From Sphingomonas faeni (lineage in GTDB: Bacteria > Pseudomonadota > Alphaproteobacteria > Sphingomonadales > Sphingomonadaceae), in assembly GCF_030817315.1 (NCBI RefSeq), contig NZ_JAUSZF010000004.1:124001-188000 (forward strand): a stretch of DNA of 64,000 nucleotides. The letters are read 5' to 3'. This document shows positions 35,215 through 43,256 of this stretch, in pieces (the stretch's first letter is position 1; each line of letters starts with the position of its first letter). Position numbers and translations under genes: made by a program. The notes under the pieces were generated by a model, which was given only the letters and a program-made list of their open reading frames with translations, ran no database searches and had not been told where the DNA came from.

Positions 35215-37440
35215 GTGCGCATTCTGTTTGGCGGAATTTATTTTGTCGCTAGGCAATCTCCGGTTTCGCAACGCGCAAACGCCAGAGTGAGTATTCTTGA
35301 TCAAACCGGCTTGGCGGCTCTCGCCGCAACGTCCTGCGCGGTCCTGATCACGGACGCGGCACAGCATGACGGACCGATCGTCTACGCCAACGCCGCGTTC
35401 ACCATCCTGTCGGGCTACGCCCTCGAAGAGGTCACGGGGCGAAACTGCCGGTTTTTGCAGGGGCCGGACACGGACCGGCAAACCTGTGATGATATACGGG
35501 CCGCGATCGCCGCAGGAACGAGCATCCAGCGCAGCATCTTGAACTACCGCAAGGATGGGACGCCATTCTGGAACGATGTGACGATCGACCCGGTCCGCGA
35601 TCAGTCCGGTCGTGTCACGCATCACGTCGGCGTTCAGCATGTCGCCGATCTGGCCCAGATGACGGCTGCAGCGCAGGCTGAGGCGGAGTCCAGGCTTGCG
35701 AGCATCGCTAGTCACATCCCAGGCTATGTGTACCGCCGGATCATGCGCAAGGACGGCACCATAGAAGTCTTGTATATCAGCCCATCGTTGCGCCAGTTGC
35801 TCGGCGTGGACGAAACTGGCGCGGGGTTGGTGTTCTACGATCATGTTCATCCCGACGATCATGAAGGGCTGATTACCGCGATCCGCAATTCGGCTGCGAA
35901 CATGTCGATCTTTCGAGAAGAGTTCAGGCTCATATCGGCAGATGGACTAACGCACTGGATGCGCAGTGACGCGCCCCCTCGGCGAACGGCAAATGGTGAG
36001 ATCGTCTGGGATGGTCTGGCGATCGAGATCAGCGCGGAGAAACGATGGGAGAGCGAGATTGCAAACCAGGCGTTTCGCGATCCTTTGACGGGCCTTCTCA
36101 CCCGCACGGCTTGGCGAAACGCGCTGGATCTTCAGTTAAACGCCAGCACGCATTACGCCAGCAGGTGCGGCGTTGTGTACATCGATATCGAGGGTTTCAG
36201 CGCCCTCAACGATCGCTTGGGCGCCGCGCTCGCCGACGCACTGCTGTACGAGACAGCGCAACGCCTTGCCAGAACCGCTGCGGCGTTCATCGGGATCGGC
36301 GCTCGCCTTGGCGGTGATGAGTTTGCCGTGCTGATCCCCGAGTGCGGTTCGGAGGAGGCGTTGTTGTGCGCCGCGACCCGCGTCGGCGAGGCACTTGCGG
36401 CGCCTATTGAGATCGGCGGCCAGGACGTGGTCATCAGGACCTTTATCGGTGCGGCTCTGGGGAAAAACCGGCAGCCCCGAGAGGTTGCAGACCGGGATGC
36501 GGCGAGCGAGTTGACGAAACAGGCAGAACTCGCGTTGCGCTGGGCAAAGCAAGCCGGTCCGAATGAACCGATCGTCTATTCTCGCGAGCGCGACGATCGC
36601 TTTCAAAACCAGAATGTCCTGGCGCAGTCGCTCGAACACGCGATCGCCAACGACGATCTCGAATTGCACTATCAACCGCTGGTCGACTTGGCCACGGGTC
36701 GGATCGTTTCGGCCGAGGCGCTGGTGCGGTGGCGCCACCGCACACTGGGCATGCAGCGCCCCGACTTGTTCATTCCGTTGGCAGAAAAGCTGGGCCTTAT
36801 TGGGCAACTCGGACAATGGGTGCTCGTGCACGCGATGCGTCAGCATCGACAGTGGCAGGAGGCAGGCCTCGCCCCGCCACAAATCGCAATCAACATGTCA
36901 GGGAATCAGTTGCTTGATCCGGCATTTATCGGCTCTGTCGAGGATGCTCTTCGTTTAACCGGAGCAAGTGCCAAGGATTTCGAGATCGAGCTGACCGAAG
37001 GCGTGCTGATCGAGCCTTCGCCTCAGATCATGGCATCGCTGGGCGCACTGCGAACGATGGGTTTCACGCTCACCATCGACGACTTCGGCAGCGGTCACGC
37101 GACCTTCCGCTACTTGCGCGAGTTTCCCGTCGACAAACTGAAGATTGACCAGATTTTCGTCCGCAAGCTGGTGCTGGACTCAACCGACGCCCTGATCATC
37201 CGCGCAATCATCTCGCTGGCGCGTAGCATGGGGCTCGCCTTTGTTGCAGAAGGCATCGAAACGGAAATGCAGCGCGAGTTCCTGGAACGCGAGGGGTGCG
37301 TGATTGGCCAAGGCTACCTTTTCAGCATGCCACTCCTCGCCGAGGATTTTGCCTGGATGCTGACTAACCATGTTCGACTCCCTCTTGGCGGCCCACCGGA
37401 GGTCGACCAGGTGCACGATTTAGAAGGTCAAACTGTATGA
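35215..37440 (+). CDS. LOV-PAS-GGDEF-EAL blue-light c-di-GMP protein
   Basis: 741 residues. A LOV domain (about 30-145) has the flavin-cysteine motif GRNCRFLQGPDTDRQ with Cys78, Asn110, Asn120 and Gln141, all the residues for FMN photochemistry. A second PAS domain follows (about 155-275). The GGDEF domain (motif 366-370) looks weakened: DIEGFSALNDRLGAALADAL lacks the usual Lys and His-xx-Gly-Asp. The EAL domain has EAL 501-503, NMSGNQ, ELTEG, DDFGSG, KLKID and EGIET, so phosphodiesterase activity is likely. Light would thus control c-di-GMP breakdown. The start is GTG; 35287 is an alternative to 35215. Its TGA overlaps the kaiC ATG. Confidence 0.92.
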   Translation: MRILFGGIYFVARQSPVSQRANARVSILDQTGLAALAATSCAVLITDAAQHDGPIVYANAAFTILSGYALEEVTGRNCRFLQGPDTDRQTCDDIRAAIAAGTSIQRSILNYRKDGTPFWNDVTIDPVRDQSGRVTHHVGVQHVADLAQMTAAAQAEAESRLASIASHIPGYVYRRIMRKDGTIEVLYISPSLRQLLGVDETGAGLVFYDHVHPDDHEGLITAIRNSAANMSIFREEFRLISADGLTHWMRSDAPPRRTANGEIVWDGLAIEISAEKRWESEIANQAFRDPLTGLLTRTAWRNALDLQLNASTHYASRCGVVYIDIEGFSALNDRLGAALADALLYETAQRLARTAAAFIGIGARLGGDEFAVLIPECGSEEALLCAATRVGEALAAPIEIGGQDVVIRTFIGAALGKNRQPREVADRDAASELTKQAELALRWAKQAGPNEPIVYSRERDDRFQNQNVLAQSLEHAIANDDLELHYQPLVDLATGRIVSAEALVRWRHRTLGMQRPDLFIPLAEKLGLIGQLGQWVLVHAMRQHRQWQEAGLAPPQIAINMSGNQLLDPAFIGSVEDALRLTGASAKDFEIELTEGVLIEPSPQIMASLGALRTMGFTLTIDDFGSGHATFRYLREFPVDKLKIDQIFVRKLVLDSTDALIIRAIISLARSMGLAFVAEGIETEMQREFLEREGCVIGQGYLFSMPLLAEDFAWMLTNHVRLPLGGPPEVDQVHDLEGQTV

Positions 37441-39209
37441 CGATCATGCCAGAGCGGGCGCCGGGTGATCCTGGCACGAGGACGCTCATGAAAGTCATGA
37501 CCGGCATCGAGGGCTTTGACGAGATCAGCGGCGGTGGACTGCCGCGGGGGCGGCTGACCGCGATCATTGGTGCGGCGGGGGCGGGCAAGACCGTCTTTGC
37601 GCTTCAGACCTTGGTGAACCGCCTTGCCGACTTGGGGGAGCCGTGCATCTTCGTTACGTTCGAGGAGCCTATCGAACGCATCCGTAGCAACGTGGCATCG
37701 TTTGACTGGCGCGCCGATGCGCTCGACGAAAGCCAATTCTTCTTCATCGATGCGCGAATCCCGCAAGATGCCGTCGTCACCGGCGCCTTCGACCTCGAGG
37801 GCCTGCTGGCCGGCCTGACTGCGCTCAAGGAGGAGATCGGCGCTTGCAACATCGTGTTCGACGGTATCGACATGCTGCTGAGCAGTCTGCACGACGAGCG
37901 GCTCGAACGGCAGGAATTGCTGCGTCTCGACCGCTGGATCCGTCGATCAGACATCTCCGCGATCGTGACCGTCAAGACGTTCGGTGCCGGCGACCGTGAT
38001 CAGATCCGTGCGGATTTTCTCCAATACATGACCGATTGCCTGATCATCCTTGCCGAGACGATCACCGCGACCGGGTCGTCCCGCGCTATCCGCATCGCCA
38101 AATATCGCGGCTCGGGCTTTGCCGCCAACCCGGTCCCGGTGGTGATCGGCCCATCGGGGATCGATGTGATCGCCTTCAAGGGCGCCCGGATCGCCTACCC
38201 GATGTTCAGCGACCGGGTCTCGTCGGGTGTCGGGCGGCTCGATGCCCTACTCAACGGCGGCTATCTTCGTGGTAGCAGCACGCTGATTTCGGGATCGCCG
38301 GGAACATCGAAAACAAGCCTGGGCGCGAGTTTCGCGGTTGCGTCGTGCGCGCGTGGCGAGCGGGCCTTGATCATCAGCTTCGATGAAAGCGTGGCACAGA
38401 TCGTCGCCAACATGACGTCGATCGGTATTGAGCTCGCCCCGCATGTCGATACCGGGCTGCTGACCATCGCATCGTTCTTGTCCGGCGGACGCAGCCCGGA
38501 AGAACACTTCATCGAGATCCGCAATCTGATGAAGGCGCAGAAACCCGATTGTCTGGTCGTCGATCCGATCTCGGCGCTGCCCAAGGCGGACTATCCTTTT
38601 TCGGCGATGATCTGCGAGAACTTGCTCGATACGGCGAAATCTCTCGGCATCACGGTGCTATGCACCTCGCTGCTCGATCAGGCAGTGGGCAACGCCGAAC
38701 TTTCGGAAAGCCAGATCTCGACGATTGCCGACACCTGGATCCACGTCTCATACGTGGCCCGTGACGGCGAGCGCAACCGCGCGCTGACGATCATCAAGTC
38801 GCGCGGCACCGGCCATTCCAACCAGGTGCGCGAGCTGGTGCTGGACGCCTCAGGGATCGATCTGGTCGATGTCTATGTCGCTGAAGGTGAGGTGCTGATG
38901 GGCAGTGCGCGTGCGCAGAAAGAGGCAGAAGCGGAACGCTTGCACGTGTTGGGCGACATTGCCGCGGAGCGCCAGCGGCTCGACCTCGAACGCGAGTTAG
39001 CCGAAGCGCATGCGCGGGTACAGGCGGCAACGCTGGAACTGTCCTGGAAGCAGCGGGAGGCGGATCTGGTCAACGTCGCGGAGAAAAGCCGAGTTGAGGT
39101 AGGTCGGGTATCAGCAATCGAGCGACTTGGCCTTCGGCGTTCCGGAGACGACAGCCTCGTTCCTGACTTGCTCCGCGGAACGCCAGTCGATCTTGGTGTG
39201 GACCAGTAA
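37437..39209 (+). CDS. kaiC: KaiC family circadian-type ATPase
   Basis: 590 residues with two RecA-like domains. CI has the P-loop GAAGAGKT (45-52), catalytic pair TFEEP (E76-E77) and Walker B near NIVFDGID. CII has P-loop GSPGTSKT (286-293, with Ser for the usual Gly), SFDES (D316-E317 for the usual Glu pair) and Walker B CLVVDPIS. The autophosphorylation site is kept: SESQISTIADT places Ser428 and Thr429 where S. elongatus KaiC has Ser431 and Thr432. A charged coiled-coil tail (about 490-555) replaces the cyanobacterial A-loop region. It likely acts with KaiB as a KaiA-independent timer. ATGA overlap with the LOV gene. Confidence 0.95.
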   Translation: MTIMPERAPGDPGTRTLMKVMTGIEGFDEISGGGLPRGRLTAIIGAAGAGKTVFALQTLVNRLADLGEPCIFVTFEEPIERIRSNVASFDWRADALDESQFFFIDARIPQDAVVTGAFDLEGLLAGLTALKEEIGACNIVFDGIDMLLSSLHDERLERQELLRLDRWIRRSDISAIVTVKTFGAGDRDQIRADFLQYMTDCLIILAETITATGSSRAIRIAKYRGSGFAANPVPVVIGPSGIDVIAFKGARIAYPMFSDRVSSGVGRLDALLNGGYLRGSSTLISGSPGTSKTSLGASFAVASCARGERALIISFDESVAQIVANMTSIGIELAPHVDTGLLTIASFLSGGRSPEEHFIEIRNLMKAQKPDCLVVDPISALPKADYPFSAMICENLLDTAKSLGITVLCTSLLDQAVGNAELSESQISTIADTWIHVSYVARDGERNRALTIIKSRGTGHSNQVRELVLDASGIDLVDVYVAEGEVLMGSARAQKEAEAERLHVLGDIAAERQRLDLERELAEAHARVQAATLELSWKQREADLVNVAEKSRVEVGRVSAIERLGLRRSGDDSLVPDLLRGTPVDLGVDQ

Positions 39210-39608
39210 GTGACACTTAACGACACCCCCCCGCGCGAACTTTCAGCGCCGACTAGCCCGGCGCCGGGAGCGGTTGCCGCTCAACTGCGCCTCTACATCG
39301 CGCGCTCCACACCGAACTCAGCTCGCGCTCAACACAATCTTGCCCTCGCGCTTGAAGCGTTGAAGGGCGTGATGCCACCAGAGCTAGAGATAATAGATGT
39401 CTTCTCGCAACCCAAGCGCGCCATCATCGAGGGCGTGGTTGTCACACCGACCTTGATCGCAACCGCGACGGGCAAACGTGTTGTGCTCATGGGTGACTTG
39501 GCTGATCAGGATCACCTACAACGCACACTTCAGGATTTCCTGGAGATCGAGGGTCCGGCGGTGCCTGGAGGACGGAACCAACAATCGGTCCGACAAGCAA
39601 CGCCGTGA
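39210..39608 (+). CDS. kaiB: KaiB family clock protein
   Basis: 132 residues from GTG 39210, directly after the kaiC stop. A disordered Pro-rich N-tail precedes the thioredoxin-like KaiB fold: LRLYIARSTPNSARAQHNL, PELEIIDVFSQPKRAIIEGV and VVTPTLIATATGKRVVLMGD. These match S. elongatus KaiB segments LKLYVAGNTPNSVRA and ATPTLAKI. KaiB switches fold and binds the CI ring of phosphorylated KaiC. The C-tail after residue 115 is longer than in cyanobacteria. Together with kaiC it forms the core of the operon. Confidence 0.94.
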   Translation: MTLNDTPPRELSAPTSPAPGAVAAQLRLYIARSTPNSARAQHNLALALEALKGVMPPELEIIDVFSQPKRAIIEGVVVTPTLIATATGKRVVLMGDLADQDHLQRTLQDFLEIEGPAVPGGRNQQSVRQATP

Positions 39609-39627
39609 AAGCTTTCGCTCGCTGAAC

Positions 39628-39768
39628 ATGCGCATCTATGGGGTCGCCGCGCTTACGGCGCTGGCCGCGCTCCTGCTCGGACTGATGATGCGGCGGAGCA
39701 CTGCGCATTCCCGGCTGTGGATCGGCGCCAATCGGGACTCCCGCTACGTTGAGCTTCGACGCAGATAG
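39628..39768 (+). CDS. Small membrane protein at the end of the kai operon
   Basis: 46 residues from ATG 39628, 19 bases after kaiB. One TM helix, IYGVAALTALAALLLGLMM, then a basic polar tail ending VELRRR. The composition fits a real single-pass protein and it is in the right place to be the last gene of the kai operon. No family is recognised, and an IS3 element begins 71 bases later. Confidence 0.45.
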   Translation: MRIYGVAALTALAALLLGLMMRRSTAHSRLWIGANRDSRYVELRRR

Positions 39769-39873
39769 AATAACTTGGCCGAAAGCTACCGAGGTCCCGC
39801 TTCGGCGTCGATCGACATTTGAGCCCCACTGCCCCCGCCTGAGCAGCCCCCACCGGGTGGTCCGGGTAGATAG

Positions 39874-40733
39874 TTAGTGCATTGTCGTCTCCGCCGCCAT
39901 TGTCGGGCGGAGGTGGAGCGAAGCGGAACCGGAGGCCGACAATGGCGGTGTCGCCGCTTCTGGTGCTGGTGGGCGGTAGCCCAGACTGCTGTGCGGCCGG
40001 ACGGTGTTGTAATGGCGCCGCCACGCCTCGATCAGCACCCTTGCCTCGGCGAGGCTGTAGAAGATTTCCCCGATAAGCAGCTCGTCGCGCAGCGAGCCGT
40101 TGAAGCTCTCGTTATAGCCGTTCTCCCAAGGCGAGCCCGGCGCGATGTAGAGCGTCTTCACGCCGACTTGGCCGAGCCATTGCTGGACGGCGGTAGCGAT
40201 GAACTCGCTGCCATTGTCCGACCTTATATGCGCTGGCGGACCTCGCGCGATGAACAGCTTGGCAAGCGGCGCCAGCACGTCCTCGTGTTTCAACTGACGT
40301 GCGACGACCAGCGCCAGGCACGCCCTGCTGGCCTCGTCGATGATCGTGAGGATCCGGAACTTGCGCCCGTCGTGTGTCCGCGCTTCGACAAAGCCGTATG
40401 CCCAGACATGCCCCGTATACTCCGGCCGCAGCCGGATGCATGAGCCGTCGTTTAACCAGAGCCGGCACGTTTAGGTTGCTTTTGTGGCACCTTCAGCCCC
40501 TCACGACGCCAGATGCGTTCGACACGCTTGTGGTTCACCGACCACCCAGCAGCATGCAACAGCGCGGTCACCCGACGATAGCCGTAGCGCCCATATTGCC
40601 CGGCCAGCACGATGATGTCCTCGGTCAGCGCCTGTTCGTCATCTGCCGCGCACGGTACTTTACGCTGCGTCGACCGGTGCTGAACGAGCACGCGGCACAC
40701 CCGCCGCTCGGATACGTCCAGCACCTCTTTCAC
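39874..40733 (-). pseudogene. IS3 family transposase OrfB, frameshifted
   Basis: The integrase catalytic part is clear. The N-terminal half (40733 to about 40470) has ERRVCRVLVQHRSTQRKVPC and RRVTALLHAAGWSVNHKRVE, and ends prematurely at KRAGSG. The second half, in another frame, begins [20 protein letters not shown] and carries the DDE residues in [17 protein letters not shown] and [15 protein letters not shown] one-base change near 40470 separates them. It could be an error, since the element is otherwise complete with both ends. Confidence 0.82.
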
Positions 40734-40765
40734 CTGGTCAATGCAGCGTCGGCGCCGCGCGGGGC

Positions 40766-41044
40766 TCAGAAGTTTCCCCGTGCCGCCTCCTGCAGGATTA
40801 GCTTGTCCAGCGTCAGGTCGGAGATCGCACGCCGCAGCCGCAGGTTCTCCTTCTCCAGATCCTTCATCCGCCGAGCCTGATCTGTCTTCAGGCCACCATA
40901 TTCCTCGCGCCAGCGGTAGTAGGTCTGCTCGCTGACCGCGATCCGCCGGGAGGCCTCGGCGGTCGTCCCACCCTGGCCCAGCACGATTTCAACTTCACGC
41001 AGCTTCCCGATGATCTCCTCGGGCTTGTGCTTCTTGGCAGGCAT
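40766..41044 (-). CDS. IS3 family transposase OrfA
   Basis: 92 residues. It has an HTH of the IS3 OrfA type (PEEIIGKLREVEIVLGQGG, then ASRRIAVSEQTYYRWREEY) followed by a leucine zipper (KDLEKENLRLRRAISDLTLD). It normally joins OrfB by a programmed -1 frameshift to make the full transposase. Length and sequence look intact. Confidence 0.92.
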   Translation of the reverse strand: MPAKKHKPEEIIGKLREVEIVLGQGGTTAEASRRIAVSEQTYYRWREEYGGLKTDQARRMKDLEKENLRLRRAISDLTLDKLILQEAARGNF

Positions 41045-41107
41045 TCGTCGTCCCTTCCTTGATCCAGACTCTCATAGTCGATCGACCACTCAGAAGGGGG
41101 CAGCTCA

Positions 41108-41203
41108 CGCGGTGAATTCAGCCTGACCGCGCTCGCCTATAATATCCGACGGGCCATCACCCTGGTCGGGGTGCCGGGCCTGATCGCCGCAGCGAGGGCG
41201 TAA
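41108..41203 (+). pseudogene. IS1182 transposase C-terminal remnant
   Basis: 32 codons, GEFSLTALAYNIRRAITLVG then VPGLIAAARA and TAA, identical in type to the end of the transposase at 28.7-28.8 kb but here in a clean frame. The rest was removed on the IS3 side. Downstream to about 41400 the sequence resembles the IS1182 right end. Confidence 0.8.
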
Positions 41204-41455
41204 ACCGGTCTTTTGGCGCCGCAATGAACGCTGGGCTTAGTATAAACGGCTTCTAGAGGCTCTCGAGGCGGTCAGAGGGCGGGATTACGCCTTGTTCGGC
41301 TTGGGCGGCTGCTCGGAGGAAAACCTGTCACCGTCCAGGCGCTGCTCACGACTTTCCACACGCTCTGTCTACGTTTCGCGACAGAGCTGCCAATGCACTT
41401 TTTGTAGATATCAGCGCTAATTGGCCCGGTTCTACAGCCATAAATGGCACGTAGT

Positions 41456-41494
41456 CACGGGCTAGCTCCCTGTTTCAAGGGAGCTAGCCCCGTG
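41456..41494 (-). terminator. Strong hairpin after MucR gene
   Basis: Arms CACGGGCTAGCTCCCT (41456-41471) and AGGGAGCTAGCCCCGTG (41478-41494) are complementary apart from one extra C. The hairpin begins 2 bases beyond the MucR stop. There is no clear T-run on the minus strand, so it may act as a processing or bidirectional terminator structure. Confidence 0.6.
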
Positions 41495-41496
41495 GT

Positions 41497-42003
41497 TTAT
41501 TCCGTTGCTGCTTCCTCGGTCTTGCGCTTGCGAGGAGCTGGAGCGGGCTTGCCGTCCGCCTTAGCTGCATTTGTTTGGCCAGGCTTGCGGCCCAGGCCAA
41601 TGCTCTTGGCCATCGTGCGGCGTGCCTCTGAATAGGTAGGAGCGACCATGGGGTAATCAGCCTTCAGGCCATAACGCTCGCGATACTCCACTGGCGTCAT
41701 GCCGTTAGTCGCGAGGTGGCGGCGCAGCGTCTTGTAGGGCTTACCATCGATCATGCTGATGATGTGATCGGGGCTGGCAAGCGACTTACGAGCCGTCACT
41801 GCCGGGGTGTACTCTTGAGCAGGTGCCTCGGGCTCAGCAGTCGTCGCGTTTCCGGCGACCAGTACCGAAACAGTTTCGTACATTTTATTCAGGAAGGCTG
41901 GAACGTCGTCAGCATTGGTGCGCGTGTTGGGATTGGCTAACCAAGCGATTGTCAATTCCGTCGCGAGTTCAACGGGGTTCAGGTCGAGGGTAGTGTCGGA
42001 CAT
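41497..42003 (-). CDS. MucR/Ros family transcriptional regulator
   Basis: 168 residues from ATG 42003 (GGAG upstream). The N-terminal half resembles MucR oligomerisation regions (VELATELTIAWLANPNTRTN). The C-terminal DNA-binding domain is KPYKTLRRHLATNGMTPVEY, YRERYGLKADYPMVAPTYSE and RRTMAKSIGLGRKPGQ. The usual zinc-finger Cys before the DGK motif is replaced (HIISMIDGKPYK), so zinc binding may be altered. MucR proteins are H-NS-like AT-rich DNA binders that silence exopolysaccharide, motility and horizontally acquired genes, which fits this IS-rich region. Confidence 0.9.
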   Translation of the reverse strand: MSDTTLDLNPVELATELTIAWLANPNTRTNADDVPAFLNKMYETVSVLVAGNATTAEPEAPAQEYTPAVTARKSLASPDHIISMIDGKPYKTLRRHLATNGMTPVEYRERYGLKADYPMVAPTYSEARRTMAKSIGLGRKPGQTNAAKADGKPAPAPRKRKTEEAATE

Positions 42004-42534
42004 AGAAGGGCTCCATTTCTGGAGGCGCATCTAGGTATTTGATTGGTCCCTGGCAATCTCAGACTGCACGAGATTATCTATTCGAGATCGGTACTAAAAG
42101 CGGACCCATGAATACCCTTTCAAAAGTGCCGTCTGACACGTTGGCGAAATTTAATCCTCCGCTGGTGCCGATGCCATTGCCCGTTTGAACCTTGGCGGGT
42201 GTGCCGCGGACTCCTGATCGACGACGATTGATCAAGCTCTCATTCGCGGATTGGTCACCGCTCTACCCGTATCCGTCGCTGGGCCTAAGCCCCCATAAGG
42301 CCGCGCAGGCGACGCAAAACGCCTGTTTGTCGCACAGTCGTGATTGCGACTGGGTTTTTCATATATGACCGCTGAACGGCGATAACAGGACGACTGCGGA
42401 CAGGCGGGTTACGGGAAAGTAGCTACGTAAAGCGGACATTCAAGGCGCGCCGCCTTTCCCAAAAAGGATGCTATTTCGAGAACGGCCAAGCTGGATCGCA
42501 ACAGGCCATACCTCATAAAAGTCAAGAGTTTGCA
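42004..42534. other. Intergenic region with sRNA-like element
   Basis: 531 bases with no protein gene. It contains the MucR promoter at its left end and the two-hairpin terminator-like element at 42306-42359. Nothing else is recognised. Confidence 0.4.
42230..42360 (+). ncRNA. Candidate small RNA with 3' terminator
   Basis: Two tandem hairpins, CAGGCG/CGCCTG (42306-42311 / 42320-42325) and CAGTCG/CGACTG (42335-42340 / 42347-42352), are followed by GGTTTTT. This is a classical Rho-independent terminator on the plus strand with no plus-strand gene upstream, so an sRNA ending there is likely. The 5' end is a guess. Confidence 0.4.
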
Positions 42535-42801
42535 TCAAAGCTTTTTTGGAGGACCCATGTCATTTAGTGCGACTTGGAGATTGTAAGCCCGGGCTATTGC
42601 ACGCTCCATACTCACCATGTCCTCGCCGGATAGTGTTAGCGGATCAGTCAGATCGCCCGTCCCATCGCCAATGATAAGGTTACACTTCGAAAGGTGGCGC
42701 AGCCATCGGGACAGGACGCTTGGTGGAATGTTGCAACGCTTGCTTACATCCGCGCCGGTGAGCTGAGCCCCTTTGGCGTCCGCTACAAACAGTTCTGGCA
42801 A
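42535..42801 (-). pseudogene. Winged-helix (MarR-like) regulator, probably missing its 5' end
   Basis: 88 codons from TTG 42801. It has LTGADVSKRCNIPPSVLSRW, LRHLSKCNLIIGDGTGDLTD and LTLSGEDMVSMERAIARAY, the recognition helix and wing of a family of small sphingomonad regulators. The homologous part continues upstream in frame (FRRARSETLPAELFAEPAWD, up to about 42895), yet this extension contains no start codon before a TGA. The gene therefore seems to have lost its beginning, or an indel lies near 42895. Confidence 0.5.
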
Positions 42802-43256
42802 GAGGTCCCATGCCGGTTCTGCAAACAGCTCGGCTGGAAGTGTCTCTGATCGTGCACGACGAAATTCAACATCGCCGCAGCCAAATTTGCGGAGCGATCA
42901 TCGCCTATCATACCGCTTCATCCTCCCGATATGGCGGTATTGTGAACCAAATGAATTTAGATTCAAGCTGGTTCGGAGGGAAGATATCGTTCTAAGAATA
43001 TCGCTTGGACGTCAGCTAATTTAGCCCCGAGGACGAAATCCTCTTGCTGATCGGCAAATTCCAACAGTTTTTCGATGTTGGCAGCCATCATTCGAGCAGA
43101 AGAACTTTTATTAGGTTCTGACATAGGCTGTCTTTGTACCCTTAATGGCAGCGATATTGCGATGCAACAATATGGGGTTCACGGTGAACAGATACGCCCC
43201 CGCGACGCAAACGGTGAGCCGAGGGCGAACGCGGACCCTCGCTCGCCACTGTTCCA
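42802..43256. other. Intergenic region, includes decayed 5' part of the winged-helix gene
   Basis: Bases 42802-42895 still encode the N-terminal residues of the winged-helix protein without a start codon. The rest, to 43256, shows no supported gene. Confidence 0.4.

Larger units (their letters stand above)
39840..41107 (-). mobile_element. IS3 family insertion sequence
   Basis: The terminal inverted repeats read TGAGCAGCCCCCACCGGGTG at the left end (from 39840). On the reverse strand the right end (to 41107) reads TGAGCTGCCCCCTTCTGAGT; both continue GGTC. Between them are orfA and a frameshifted orfB on the minus strand. The flanks (left GCC, right CGC) do not form a clear target duplication. 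The right flank is IS1182 sequence but the left flank is not, which suggests an adjacent deletion. Confidence 0.85.

Noticed and set aside
35032..35862. 276-codon minus-strand frame across the pyp-LOV intergenic region
   Set aside because: It runs antisense through the LOV domain and lacks family features; the LOV reading is unambiguous.
41456..41494. Large hairpin considered as an attachment site or IS end
   Set aside because: It sits two bases from the MucR stop codon and has no partner repeat nearby, so a transcript-end structure is simpler.
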